A DNA stretch of 64,000 nt, taken from contig NZ_FNJJ01000006.1 of NCBI RefSeq assembly GCF_900104265.1, positions 186,001 through 250,000 on the forward strand, written 5' to 3'. A program made the position numbers and the translations under genes. Positions 32,431 through 42,026 of this stretch are shown here, in pieces; the first letter of the stretch is position 1, and every line of letters begins with the position of its first letter. This stretch comes from Ectopseudomonas guguanensis. Its GTDB lineage: Bacteria > Pseudomonadota > Gammaproteobacteria > Pseudomonadales > Pseudomonadaceae. The notes under the pieces are model-generated. The model ran no database searches, was not told the DNA's origin, and saw nothing but the letters and a program-made list of their open reading frames with translations.

Positions 32431-33090
32431 TTAACGCTCGGCCAGGGTGGCCAGCACCAGCTGGCAATTGTGCTCGCCATAGGCCTGCAGCACTTCGCGG
32501 GCGCGAGCGTGATCGCGGGCGATGATCGCCTGCAGCAAGCTGGCGAAGGTGTTCATGAACTGGCCCATCTCGCCTTTGCGCCGCTCCAGCGCCAGGTGAT
32601 AGGTGCGACTGATGGCCGGCAGCAGGTTCTCCAGGGTTTCCTGCAGGTAGGGGTTGTCGGCGAAGGGGAAGGCGGCGCGCATCACGTCGAAGCTGCTCTC
32701 GACGAAGGCACCGATATCGCTACGCTCGAGGCTGTCCTGCAGACGCCGCTGGATATCGAGGAACGGCGCCAGATCGGCTTCCACCTGCCAGCGCTCGATC
32801 ACCGCACGGGCCAGCATGGCGTACAGCTCGATGCTCAGCGCGTAGAGGCTGGCGACGTGATGCGCTGTCAGTTCGCTGACCTGGGCGCCGCGGCGCGGCA
32901 GGATCACGATCAGGTGGCGGCGCTCGAGAATCAGCAGCGCCTCGCGCACCGAACCGCGGCTGACGTTGAGTGCCTGGGTGACCTTCTGCTCCTGGATGCG
33001 CTCGCGTTCCTTGAGCTCACCGCGAATGATGCGTTCGGCCAGGTAATGGGCAATTTGCTCGGCGAGGCTGTCCGGGGCCTTGAACGTCAT
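32431..33090 (-). CDS. GntR-family transcriptional regulator (FadR subfamily)
   Basis: The 219-aa protein has an N-terminal winged helix (IAHYLAERIIRGELKERERI, then VSRGSVREALLILERR) and an all-helical FCD-type effector domain (about 85-215). I chose the ATG at 33090 (MTFKAPDSLAEQIA). The upstream extension is low-complexity and would cross the divergent promoter region. It ends six bases before the smc start and is divergent from alkB, with a perfect FadR-type palindrome between them. It is a good candidate repressor of alkB that responds to a fatty-acid or alkane-derived signal; the role is inferred. Confidence 0.9.
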   Translation of the reverse strand: MTFKAPDSLAEQIAHYLAERIIRGELKERERIQEQKVTQALNVSRGSVREALLILERRHLIVILPRRGAQVSELTAHHVASLYALSIELYAMLARAVIERWQVEADLAPFLDIQRRLQDSLERSDIGAFVESSFDVMRAAFPFADNPYLQETLENLLPAISRTYHLALERRKGEMGQFMNTFASLLQAIIARDHARAREVLQAYGEHNCQLVLATLAER

Positions 33091-33266
33091 GACATTCCTT
33101 ATTTGCGTCGATCCAGGGGCAGGCGGTCGAGTCTGGGGGCCCCGCCACGGCTGGGCGGGAGCAGGAAAAACTGGCGGCGAGTGTAACACAGGGTGTTACC
33201 GGGCCAAGCGTCCGGACGCGGTGCTTTCCGTTCGAAAGGTCGGGCTACCAAGGGTAGTCGCCAATC

Positions 33267-33285
33267 ATGATTGTCCTACAATCAT
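33267..33285. promoter_or_regulatory. Perfect palindrome matching a FadR-type operator, upstream of alkB
   Basis: ATGATTGT-CCT-ACAATCAT is a perfect 8-bp inverted repeat with a 3-base centre. The core TTGTCCTACAA fits the FadR-subfamily operator pattern TNGTNNNACNA. It includes a -10-like TACAAT (33277-33282) and lies 38 bp before the alkB ATG, between divergent gntR and alkB. It is likely the binding site of the adjacent regulator. Confidence 0.65.
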
Positions 33286-33322
33286 ACCAGCGCATTCATA
33301 ACAAGAATCAAGCGGAGCCCCC

Positions 33323-34456
33323 ATGTTCGAACGCCTGCCCTCGCACTGGATGATCGCCCTGAAGAAAGTCGGCTACTGGATCTGGCTGATCCCGGTGTTC
33401 GGCATACCGCTCAGCTACTACTGGTCGCTGGGTAGCGCCCATGCCGATGCCTGGGCCTGGCTGGTGATCACGGTGGTGTTTGGCGTCATTCCGCTGCTGG
33501 ATTTCGTCGTGGGTCGTGACCCGGCCAACCCGGACGAGCGTGAGGAAGTACCGGCGCTGGAGGCGCAGGGCTACTACCGCCTGCTGAGCCTGGCCACGGT
33601 GCCGCTGCTGCTGGCGATGCTGATCTGGAGCGGCTGGATTTTCGTCAGCTACCCGGCCTGGAGCTGGGTCGGCCAGCTCGGCTGGGTGCTGTCGGTCGGC
33701 ACGGTGATGGGCGCCATCGGCATCACCGTGTCCCACGAGCTGATCCACAAGGACCCGCGCCTGGAGCAGAATACCGGGGGCCTGCTGCTGGCGGCGGTGT
33801 GCTACGCCGGCTTCAAGGTCGAGCATGTACGCGGCCACCACGTGCACGTATCCACGCCCGAGGACGCCTCCTCCTCGCGCTTCGGCCAGAGCCTGTACGC
33901 CTTCCTGCCGCACGCCTACAAGCACAATTTCCTCAATGCCTGGAAGCTGGAGGCCGAGCGCCTGGGGCGTCGCGGCCTGCCGGCCCTGCACTGGCGCAAC
34001 GAACTGATCTGGTGGTACGCGATCAGCGCGCTGTTCCTGCTCGGCTTCACCCTAGCCTTCGGCGCGCTCGGCGCACTGTTCTTCCTCGGCCAGGCGGTGA
34101 TGGCCTTCACCCTGCTGGAGATCGTCAACTACGTCGAACACTACGGCCTGCACCGGCGCAAACTGGACAACGGCCGCTACGAGCGCACCAATCCGCATCA
34201 CTCGTGGAACAGCAACTTCCTCCTGACCAACCTGTTCCTCTTCCACCTGCAGCGTCACTCCGATCACCACGCCTACGCCAAACGCCGCTATCAGGTGCTG
34301 CGCCATTTCGATGACAGCCCGCAGCTGCCCAATGGTTATGCGGGGATGATCGTACTCGCCCTCTTCCCGCCGCTGTGGCGCGCGGTAATGGACCCCAAGG
34401 TGCGTGCCTACTATGCCGGCGAAGAACATCAGCTGAGCGAATCGCAGCTGACGTAA
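33323..34456 (+). CDS. alkB: Alkane 1-monooxygenase (alkane hydroxylase)
   Basis: The 377-aa integral-membrane non-haem di-iron hydroxylase converts n-alkanes to 1-alkanols with rubredoxin as electron donor. The histidine boxes are complete: HELIH (138-142), EHVRGHHVHV (H168, H172, H173), NYVEHYGL (H273) and LQRHSDHH (H312, H315, H316). Six hydrophobic segments are visible. The neighbours smc and gntR suggest this is the AlkB2-type enzyme of P. aeruginosa. No rubredoxin gene is adjacent. A palindromic operator precedes the start. Confidence 0.95.
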   Translation: MFERLPSHWMIALKKVGYWIWLIPVFGIPLSYYWSLGSAHADAWAWLVITVVFGVIPLLDFVVGRDPANPDEREEVPALEAQGYYRLLSLATVPLLLAMLIWSGWIFVSYPAWSWVGQLGWVLSVGTVMGAIGITVSHELIHKDPRLEQNTGGLLLAAVCYAGFKVEHVRGHHVHVSTPEDASSSRFGQSLYAFLPHAYKHNFLNAWKLEAERLGRRGLPALHWRNELIWWYAISALFLLGFTLAFGALGALFFLGQAVMAFTLLEIVNYVEHYGLHRRKLDNGRYERTNPHHSWNSNFLLTNLFLFHLQRHSDHHAYAKRRYQVLRHFDDSPQLPNGYAGMIVLALFPPLWRAVMDPKVRAYYAGEEHQLSESQLT

Positions 34457-34555
34457 GCCCTGAGCCACCCTCCCCAGCCAACCCCGGCAGCGCAGGCTCC
34501 CGGGGTTTTGTTTTAACGATGTCGTATTTGCTTGTTGATGCAGCGATTTGGCTTT

Positions 34556-34616
34556 GTAGGGTGCGCCGTGCGCACCTGCTGCTTAGGTGAACAGCGGTGC
34601 GCACGGCGCACCCTAC
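34556..34616. repeat. Inverted pair of the GTAGGGTGCGCC repeat
   Basis: 34556-34576 is an exact copy of the 21-bp unit and 34596-34616 is its reverse complement, making a 61-bp palindromic structure between alkB and the xdh promoter. Confidence 0.85.
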
Positions 34617-34716
34617 TCCCTGGCAGCGCCTTCGCTGGCATGAAAGTCGCTACGCTGACCTCATGACTCCCGACCGCAGGCTCATAACCGATTTGCATGA
34701 CAAGCAACTGACCGCA

Positions 34717-34759
34717 GGGTCAAATATTTGTTGACCCAGAAGTCAGAAAACTCTAGATT
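34717..34759 (+). promoter_or_regulatory. xdh operon promoter with overlapping inverted-repeat operator
   Basis: A -35 TTGACC (34731-34736) and -10 TAGATT (34754-34759) are separated by 17 bases. The -35 forms the right arm of a perfect inverted repeat GGGTCAA-N7-TTGACCC (34717-34737). A regulator bound there would block or assist RNA polymerase. The xdhA start lies 95 bases downstream. Confidence 0.65.
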
Positions 34760-34853
34760 GGCCCCATGGCAGCCCGCGCCAGAGCCCTGCAGTGCGTGCA
34801 TCACCTGGCCAGCCAACCGAGTCATAACAATAAAGTGTGCCTGGAGGTCGTCC

Positions 34854-36293
<1,440 letters not shown>

Positions 36294-36320
36294 GCGCGCA
36301 GCATTTTTTTGGAGACGAAG

Positions 36321-38717
36321 ATGTCCAGTCATATCGAACACAAATCCCAGGAAGAGCTGGCCGCCCTGTTCCGCGCCGGCATGACCAGCGGCGTCGGCCG
36401 CAGCGTCAAGCACGAGAGCGCGGACAAGCATGTCACCGGCGAGGCGGTCTATGTCGACGACCGTCTGGAATTCCCCAACCAGTTGCACGTCTATGCGCGC
36501 CAGTCGGATCGCGCCCATGCGCGCATCCTGCGCATCGACACCCGCCCCTGCTACGAGTTTCCGGGCGTGGCCATCGCCATCACCAAGGACGATGTACCGG
36601 GCCAGCTGGATATCGGCCCGGTGGTCGCCGGCGACCCGCTGCTGGCCGACGGCAAGGTGGAGTACGTTGGCCAGGTGGTGCTGGCGGTGGCCGCCGACAG
36701 CCTGGAAACTGCGCGCAAGGCGGCCATGGCCGCCATCGTCGAATACGAAGACCTGGAGCCGGTGCTCGACGTCGTCGAGGCCTACCGCAAGAAGCATTTC
36801 GTGCTCGCCAGCCACACCCATCGCATCGGCGACTCGGCCAGCAAACTGGCCAGTGCCCCGCGTCGCCTGCAGGGCACCCTGCATATCGGCGGCCAGGAGC
36901 ACTTCTACCTGGAAACCCAGATTTCCTCGGTGATGCCCACCGAAGACGGCGGCATGCTGGTCTACACCTCGACGCAGAACCCCACCGAGGTACAGAAGCT
37001 GGTGGCCGAAGTGCTCGGCGTGCCGATGAACAAGATCGTCATCGACATGCGCCGCATGGGCGGCGGTTTCGGCGGCAAGGAAACCCAGGCCGCCGGCCCG
37101 GCGTGCCTGTGCGCAGTGATCGCGCACCTCACCGGCCGGCCGACCAAGATGCGTCTGCCGCGCATGGAAGACATGAGCATGACCGGCAAGCGTCACCCCT
37201 TCTATGTCGAGTACGACGTCGGCTTCGATAACGACGGCCTGCTGCATGGCATCGAGATGGACCTGGCCGGCAACTGCGGTTACTCACCGGACCTGTCCGG
37301 CTCCATCGTCGACCGCGCCATGTTCCACTCCGACAATGCCTACTTCCTCGGCAACGCCACCATCAACGGTCATCGCTGCAAGACCAACACCGCCTCGAAC
37401 ACCGCCTACCGCGGCTTCGGCGGCCCGCAGGGCATGGTCGCCATCGAGGAAGTGATGGACGCCGTGGCGCGCCACCTCGGCAAGGACCCGCTGGAAGTAC
37501 GCAAGCTCAACTACTACGGCAAGACCGAGCGCAACGTCACCCACTACCACCAGACCGTCGAGCACAACGTCATCCACGAGATGACCGCCGAGCTGGAGCA
37601 GAGCTGCGAGTACGCCAAGCGCCGTGAAGAAATCCGCGCCTTCAACGCCAAGAGTCCTGTGTTGAAGAAAGGCCTGGCCATGACCCCGGTGAAATTCGGC
37701 ATCAGCTTCACCGCCACCTTCCTCAATCAGGCCGGCGCACTGATCCACATCTACACCGACGGTTCGATCCACCTTAACCACGGCGGCACCGAGATGGGCC
37801 AGGGCCTCAACACCAAGGTGGCGCAGGTCGTCGCCGAGGTGTTCCAGGTCGATATCTCGCGCATCCAGATCACCGCCACCAACACCGACAAGGTGCCCAA
37901 TACCTCGCCGACCGCAGCCTCCAGCGGTGCCGATCTCAACGGCATGGCGGCGAAGAACGCGGCCGAGACCATCAAGCAGCGCCTGGTCGACTTCCTGGTG
38001 CGCGAGTACAAGGTCACCCCGGAAGATGTGGAATTCCGCAACGGCCAGGTGCGCGTGCGCGACCACTTCCTGTCCTTCGAGGAGATGATCCAGAAGGCCT
38101 ACTTCGGTCAGGTCTCGCTGTCTTCCACCGGCTTCTACCGTACGCCGAAGATCTATTACGACCGCGACAAGGCGGCCGGCCGCCCCTTCTATTACTACGC
38201 CTACGGCGTGGCTTGCGTGGAAGTGCTGGTGGACACCCTGACCGGCGAATACCGCATGCTGCGCGGCGACATCCTGCATGACGTCGGCGACTCGCTGAAC
38301 CCGGCCATCGACATCGGCCAGGTCGAAGGTGCCTTCGTCCAGGGCATGGGCTGGCTGACCACCGAGGAGCTGGTGTGGAACGCCAAGGGCAAGCTGATGA
38401 CCAACGGCCCGGCCAGCTACAAGATCCCGGCCATCGCCGACATGCCCATCGACCTGCGCGTGAAGCTGGTGGAGAACCGCAAGAACCCGGAAGACACCGT
38501 GTTCCACTCCAAGGCAGTGGGCGAGCCGCCCTTCATGCTCGGCATCGCCGCCTGGTGCGCGCTGAAGGACGCCGTGGCCAGCCTGGCGGACTACAAGGTG
38601 CAACCGCAGATCGACGCACCAGCCACGCCTGAGCGCGTGCTCTGGGGTGTGGAACAGATGCGCAAGCTGAAGCAAGCCAGAACAAGCGCCGTCGAAATGG
38701 AAACGGTCGGAGCGTAG
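36321..38717 (+). CDS. xdhB: Xanthine dehydrogenase molybdopterin-binding subunit
   Basis: The 798-aa large subunit of the molybdenum hydroxylase family contains GRSVKHESADKHVTGEAVYVDD at the start (aldehyde oxidase a/b hammerhead domain). The cofactor-binding motifs follow: GGGFGGKETQA, the AYRGFGGPQGM loop with the catalytic-site arginine, and VGEPPFMLG with the active-site Glu. The ATG at 36321 follows GGAGAC and is 28 bp after xdhA. It works with XdhA; the cofactor is prepared by XdhC. Confidence 0.96.
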   Translation: MSSHIEHKSQEELAALFRAGMTSGVGRSVKHESADKHVTGEAVYVDDRLEFPNQLHVYARQSDRAHARILRIDTRPCYEFPGVAIAITKDDVPGQLDIGPVVAGDPLLADGKVEYVGQVVLAVAADSLETARKAAMAAIVEYEDLEPVLDVVEAYRKKHFVLASHTHRIGDSASKLASAPRRLQGTLHIGGQEHFYLETQISSVMPTEDGGMLVYTSTQNPTEVQKLVAEVLGVPMNKIVIDMRRMGGGFGGKETQAAGPACLCAVIAHLTGRPTKMRLPRMEDMSMTGKRHPFYVEYDVGFDNDGLLHGIEMDLAGNCGYSPDLSGSIVDRAMFHSDNAYFLGNATINGHRCKTNTASNTAYRGFGGPQGMVAIEEVMDAVARHLGKDPLEVRKLNYYGKTERNVTHYHQTVEHNVIHEMTAELEQSCEYAKRREEIRAFNAKSPVLKKGLAMTPVKFGISFTATFLNQAGALIHIYTDGSIHLNHGGTEMGQGLNTKVAQVVAEVFQVDISRIQITATNTDKVPNTSPTAASSGADLNGMAAKNAAETIKQRLVDFLVREYKVTPEDVEFRNGQVRVRDHFLSFEEMIQKAYFGQVSLSSTGFYRTPKIYYDRDKAAGRPFYYYAYGVACVEVLVDTLTGEYRMLRGDILHDVGDSLNPAIDIGQVEGAFVQGMGWLTTEELVWNAKGKLMTNGPASYKIPAIADMPIDLRVKLVENRKNPEDTVFHSKAVGEPPFMLGIAAWCALKDAVASLADYKVQPQIDAPATPERVLWGVEQMRKLKQARTSAVEMETVGA

Positions 38718-38839
38718 GGTGGGCTTCAGCCCACCAACATCGACGGCCCGTATTGGTGGGCTGAAGCCCACCCTACTGAAGGCTCTGGCGCCGTGGGAGG
38801 GGCTTTAGCCGCGACTGTCGCCGCTAAAGCGCCTCCCAC
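38714..38839. repeat. Two different palindromic repeat pairs in the xdhB-xdhC gap
   Basis: 38714-38737 is exactly complementary to 38753-38776 (GTAGGGTGGGCTTCAGCCCA type). Next, 38793-38814 pairs imperfectly with 38817-38839 (GTGGGAGGGGCTTTAGCCGC type REP). The first arm overlaps the xdhB stop codon. Such structures between operon genes can alter mRNA stability. Confidence 0.85.
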
Positions 38840-38873
38840 AAACCGCGAATGAATGATGAATGGGTGTAGAACA

Positions 38874-39005
38874 ATGACAAAACACACCGAACCGAATAAC
38901 CGCCCCGCTCGCCCGGCGCCGGAGCCGATTCTCGATCCGTCGCCGAGCAACTGGCGCCTGCCGCGCCCGGGACAGACCACGCCTTCCTGGAGGCTGAGCA
39001 AATGA
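38874..39005 (+). CDS. Small proline-rich ORF coupled to xdhC
   Basis: This 43-codon frame (MTKHTEPNNRPARPAPEPIL start, WRLPRPGQTTPSWRLSK end) has nine prolines and no membrane segment. Its TGA overlaps the ATG of xdhC by the ATGA arrangement, a typical sign of translational coupling. The ribosome binding site is weak. It could be a true small protein or a leader peptide that opens the xdhC start. No family is recognised. Confidence 0.45.
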   Translation: MTKHTEPNNRPARPAPEPILDPSPSNWRLPRPGQTTPSWRLSK

Positions 39006-39832
39006 GCTGGATCAGTGCCCTCGCCGAGCTGCAGCAAAAAGGTGAAGCCTGCGTTCTGGTGACCATCATCGAAGAACGCGGCTCGACGCCGCGTAATGCC
39101 GGCTCGAAGATGGTGGTCACCGCCGAGCGCATCTTCGAGACCATCGGCGGCGGCCATCTGGAGTACAAGGCCATGGAAATGGCGCGCGAGATGCTCGCCA
39201 GCCGCAGCCAGGACACCCGCCTGGAGCGCTTCTCCCTCGGCGCCAGCCTGGGCCAGTGCTGCGGCGGTACCACCGTGCTGCTGTTCGAGCCCATGGGTCA
39301 GCCCCAGGCGCAGATCGCCGTGTTCGGCGCCGGCCATGTCGGTCGCGCACTGGTGCCGCTGCTCGCCAGCCTGCCGTGCAAGGTGCGCTGGATCGACTCG
39401 CGTGAGAACGAATTTCCCGAGCACATCCCCGCCGGCGTGGAGAAGATCGTGGGTGACGAAGTGGTCGACGAGGTGGAGAACATGCCGCCCGGCAGCTACT
39501 ACATAGTCATGACTCACAACCACCAGCTCGACCTGGAGCTGACCGCGGCCATCCTCAAACGCGGCGACTTCGCCTACTACGGCCTGATCGGCTCGAAGAC
39601 CAAGCGCGTCAAGTTCGAGCATCGCCTGCGCGAACGCGGCTTCGCGGACACCCTGATGGCGCGCATGCGCTGCCCCATGGGCCTGCCCGAAGTGAAAGGC
39701 AAGCTGCCGGTGGAGATTGCCGTGTCCATCGCCGGCGAGGTGATCGCCACCTATAACGCCAGCTTCGGTCAGGACGTGAAGAAAGGCGAATCCAGCGTCG
39801 CCAAGCTGTTGCCGGCCTCGCGCCGGTCCTGA
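39002..39832 (+). CDS. xdhC: Xanthine dehydrogenase accessory protein XdhC
   Basis: The 276-aa protein has an N-terminal XdhC/CoxI domain (VLVTIIEERGSTPRNAGSKM and SLGQCCGGTTVLLFEP) and a C-terminal Rossmann domain (IAVFGAGHVGRALVPLL, YYGLIGSKTKRVKFEHRL). It binds and sulfurates the molybdenum cofactor and inserts it into XdhB. An AGGC/GGAGGCTGAGCA sequence upstream supports the ATG at 39002. The gene order xdhA-xdhB-xdhC-guaD is a purine degradation operon. Confidence 0.94.
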   Translation: MSWISALAELQQKGEACVLVTIIEERGSTPRNAGSKMVVTAERIFETIGGGHLEYKAMEMAREMLASRSQDTRLERFSLGASLGQCCGGTTVLLFEPMGQPQAQIAVFGAGHVGRALVPLLASLPCKVRWIDSRENEFPEHIPAGVEKIVGDEVVDEVENMPPGSYYIVMTHNHQLDLELTAAILKRGDFAYYGLIGSKTKRVKFEHRLRERGFADTLMARMRCPMGLPEVKGKLPVEIAVSIAGEVIATYNASFGQDVKKGESSVAKLLPASRRS

Positions 39833-39837
39833 CTCTA

Positions 39838-39955
39838 GGTGCGCACAGCGCACCCTACGGGCCGGGCCGTGGCGCGACGAATTCGCGCCGCGCCCAGTAG
39901 GGTGCGCCGCGCGCACCAATAACACCGCATTATCCGTGGTGCGCACGGCGCACCG
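39838..39955. repeat. Cluster of three GTAGGGTGCGCC-type repeats
   Basis: Three slightly diverged units of the 21-bp family lie between xdhC and guaD: inverted at 39838-39858, direct at 39897-39917 and inverted at 39938-39955. They can form alternative hairpins in the operon mRNA. Confidence 0.8.
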
Positions 39956-39983
39956 CACTGCCCGCTCAATCGAGACGTAACAG

Positions 39984-41285
39984 ATGACCACCAATACCAA
40001 AGCCTACCGCGCCGCCATCCTGCACAGCCTCGCCGATCCGGCCGAGGTCGGTGTCGAGCAGTCCTACGAATACTTCGAGGACGGCATCCTGCTGATCGAA
40101 AACGGCAAGGTCGCCCAGGTTGGCCCCGCCGCCGAGCTGTTGCCGAAGCTGGCCGGCGTCGAGATCCAGCATTACCGCGACGCGCTGATTACCCCCGGCT
40201 TTATCGACACCCATATCCACTACCCGCAGACCGGCATGATCGCCTCCTACGGCGAGCAACTGCTGGACTGGCTCAACACCTACACCTTCCCCACCGAGCG
40301 GCAGTTCGAAGACAAGGCCCATGCCAGCGACGTGGCGGCGATCTTCCTCAAGGAACTGCTGCGCAATGGCACCACCACCGCCCTGGTGTTCGGCACCGTG
40401 CACCCACAGTCGGTGGACGCGTTCTTCGAGCAGGCCGATAAGCTCAACCTGCGCATGATCGCCGGCAAGGTGCTGATGGATCGCAACGCCCCGGACTACC
40501 TGACCGACACCGCCGAGTCCGGCTACGCCGAGAGCAAGGCATTGATCGAACGCTGGCACGGCAAGGGCCGCCTGCACTATGCGGTCACCCCGCGCTTCGC
40601 CCCGACCAGTACACCGGAGCAACTGGAGCTGGCCGGTAAGCTGCTGGGCGAATACCCGGACCTGTACATGCACACCCACCTGTCCGAGAACCGCAAGGAA
40701 ATCGAATGGGTCAAGGAACTGTTTCCCGAGCGCAAGGGCTATCTCGACGTCTACGACCACCACAAGCTGATCGGCCCGCGCGCGGTGTTCGCCCATGGCG
40801 TGCACCTGTGCGACGACGAGTGCAAGCGCCTCGCCGAAACCGGCTCGGCCGTGGCCTTCTGCCCGACCTCCAACCTGTTCCTCGGCAGCGGCCTGTTCGA
40901 CCTGAACAAGCTGGAAGCCCATGGCGTGCGCGTCGGGCTGGGTACCGATGTCGGCGCCGGCACCAGCTTCAGCCAGCTGCAATCGCTGAACGAGGCGTAC
41001 AAGATCATGCAGTTGCAGGACAAGAAGCTCGACCCCTTCAAGTCGCTGTACCTGGCCACCCTGGGCGGTGCCAATGCGCTGTACCTGGACGACCAGCTGG
41101 GCAACTTCCTGCCCGGCAAGGACGCCGACTTCCTGGTGCTGGACTACAACGCCACACCGCTGATGAGCTACCGCATGCAGCAGGCCAAGAGCCTGGAAGA
41201 GCGTCTGTTCGCCCTGACCATGCTCGGTGATGACCGTGCGGTGGAGGAAACCTTCGCGGCTGGTGTATCGGTGCACCAGCGCTAA
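39984..41285 (+). CDS. guaD: Guanine deaminase
   Basis: The 433-aa amidohydrolase converts guanine to xanthine, the substrate of XdhAB. Zinc and catalytic motifs are PGFIDTHIHYPQTGMIASYG (HxH, about 75-95), the substrate loop CPTSNLFLGSG, the zinc His in MHTHLSENRKE, the catalytic FAHGVHL and the Asp in GLGTDVGAGTSFS. It ends the xdh operon. Length is normal for GuaD. Confidence 0.95.
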   Translation: MTTNTKAYRAAILHSLADPAEVGVEQSYEYFEDGILLIENGKVAQVGPAAELLPKLAGVEIQHYRDALITPGFIDTHIHYPQTGMIASYGEQLLDWLNTYTFPTERQFEDKAHASDVAAIFLKELLRNGTTTALVFGTVHPQSVDAFFEQADKLNLRMIAGKVLMDRNAPDYLTDTAESGYAESKALIERWHGKGRLHYAVTPRFAPTSTPEQLELAGKLLGEYPDLYMHTHLSENRKEIEWVKELFPERKGYLDVYDHHKLIGPRAVFAHGVHLCDDECKRLAETGSAVAFCPTSNLFLGSGLFDLNKLEAHGVRVGLGTDVGAGTSFSQLQSLNEAYKIMQLQDKKLDPFKSLYLATLGGANALYLDDQLGNFLPGKDADFLVLDYNATPLMSYRMQQAKSLEERLFALTMLGDDRAVEETFAAGVSVHQR

Positions 41286-42026
41286 GCGCAGGGTGCGTGG
41301 CCGCCCAAGGTGATGCCGGACGCTGCTTCGCGTTGGGTGGGTTAGCGGCGCTGAATGCCAATCGCACAGGCGCGGATGAGAGTGGTGCGCCGCGTAACCC
41401 ACCAGGTGATGGATCGCGTTGCGCCGATGGTGGGTTACGCCGCATCGAGCACGGCGAAACGGCCGGTAGCGGTGAAAGCGGCTAACCCACCCTACTGGGC
41501 TGCGCGTTCTCGTAGGAGCGGATTTATCCGCGATCAGGCTGTAGGCATGCTTGACATGCTTGACATGCTTCGCGGCTGAAGCCGCTTACACACATTCCAC
41601 AGGCAACGCACCACCCTGACGGAGCCGCGCCACTCGGCAAACCGAGAGAACACCGCAAAGCCAAAAGCTTCGCGCCTAGCGGGGCTCCAACAGGACCGTA
41701 GCCCGGATGTAATCCGGGGAGCTCGGGCTGCTGCCCCCGGATTACATCCGGGCTACGCGGTCTGCGGTATCAAACCTTTGTGGGAGGCGCTTTAGCGGCG
41801 AGGTTTGTCGCGGCTGAAGCCGCTCCCACAGTTTGCGGCGGTCTTCTGGGCGGGGCATTTCGCGGCTGAAGCGGAATGCCGCTCAGCCGCTCCTACACAA
41901 ATTCCACAGGCACCACACCACCCTGTAGGAGCCGCGCCTCGCGGCGAATTGCAAGCACACCGCAAACCAGAAGCTTCGCTCCGGGGCGGGGCTCCTACAC
42001 AGACAACCCCGCGCCACGCGGCAACA
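41286..42026. other. Repeat-rich intergenic region between guaD and uvrB
   Basis: The 741 bp between convergent guaD and uvrB hold no convincing gene. They contain a GTGGGTTA palindrome pair (about 41335-41490), a REP at 41512-41533, three 9-bp tandem units of CATGCTTGA (41546-41570), further GCGGCTGAAGCCGCT-type REPs near 41571, 41810 and 41862, and GTAGGAGCC(G)CGCC units near 41924 and 41972. Confidence 0.75.
41698..41756. repeat. GTAGCCCGGATGTAATCCGG palindrome pair
   Basis: The 22-base arm 41698-41719 is exactly complementary to 41735-41756. Single arms of the same family (GTAGCCCGGATGCAATCCGG) occur in both copies of the ligA-end duplication. Confidence 0.85.

Noticed and set aside
31291..33186. 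631-codon plus-strand frame antisense to smc and gntR
   Set aside because: It spans two real genes on the opposite strand and shows no domain.
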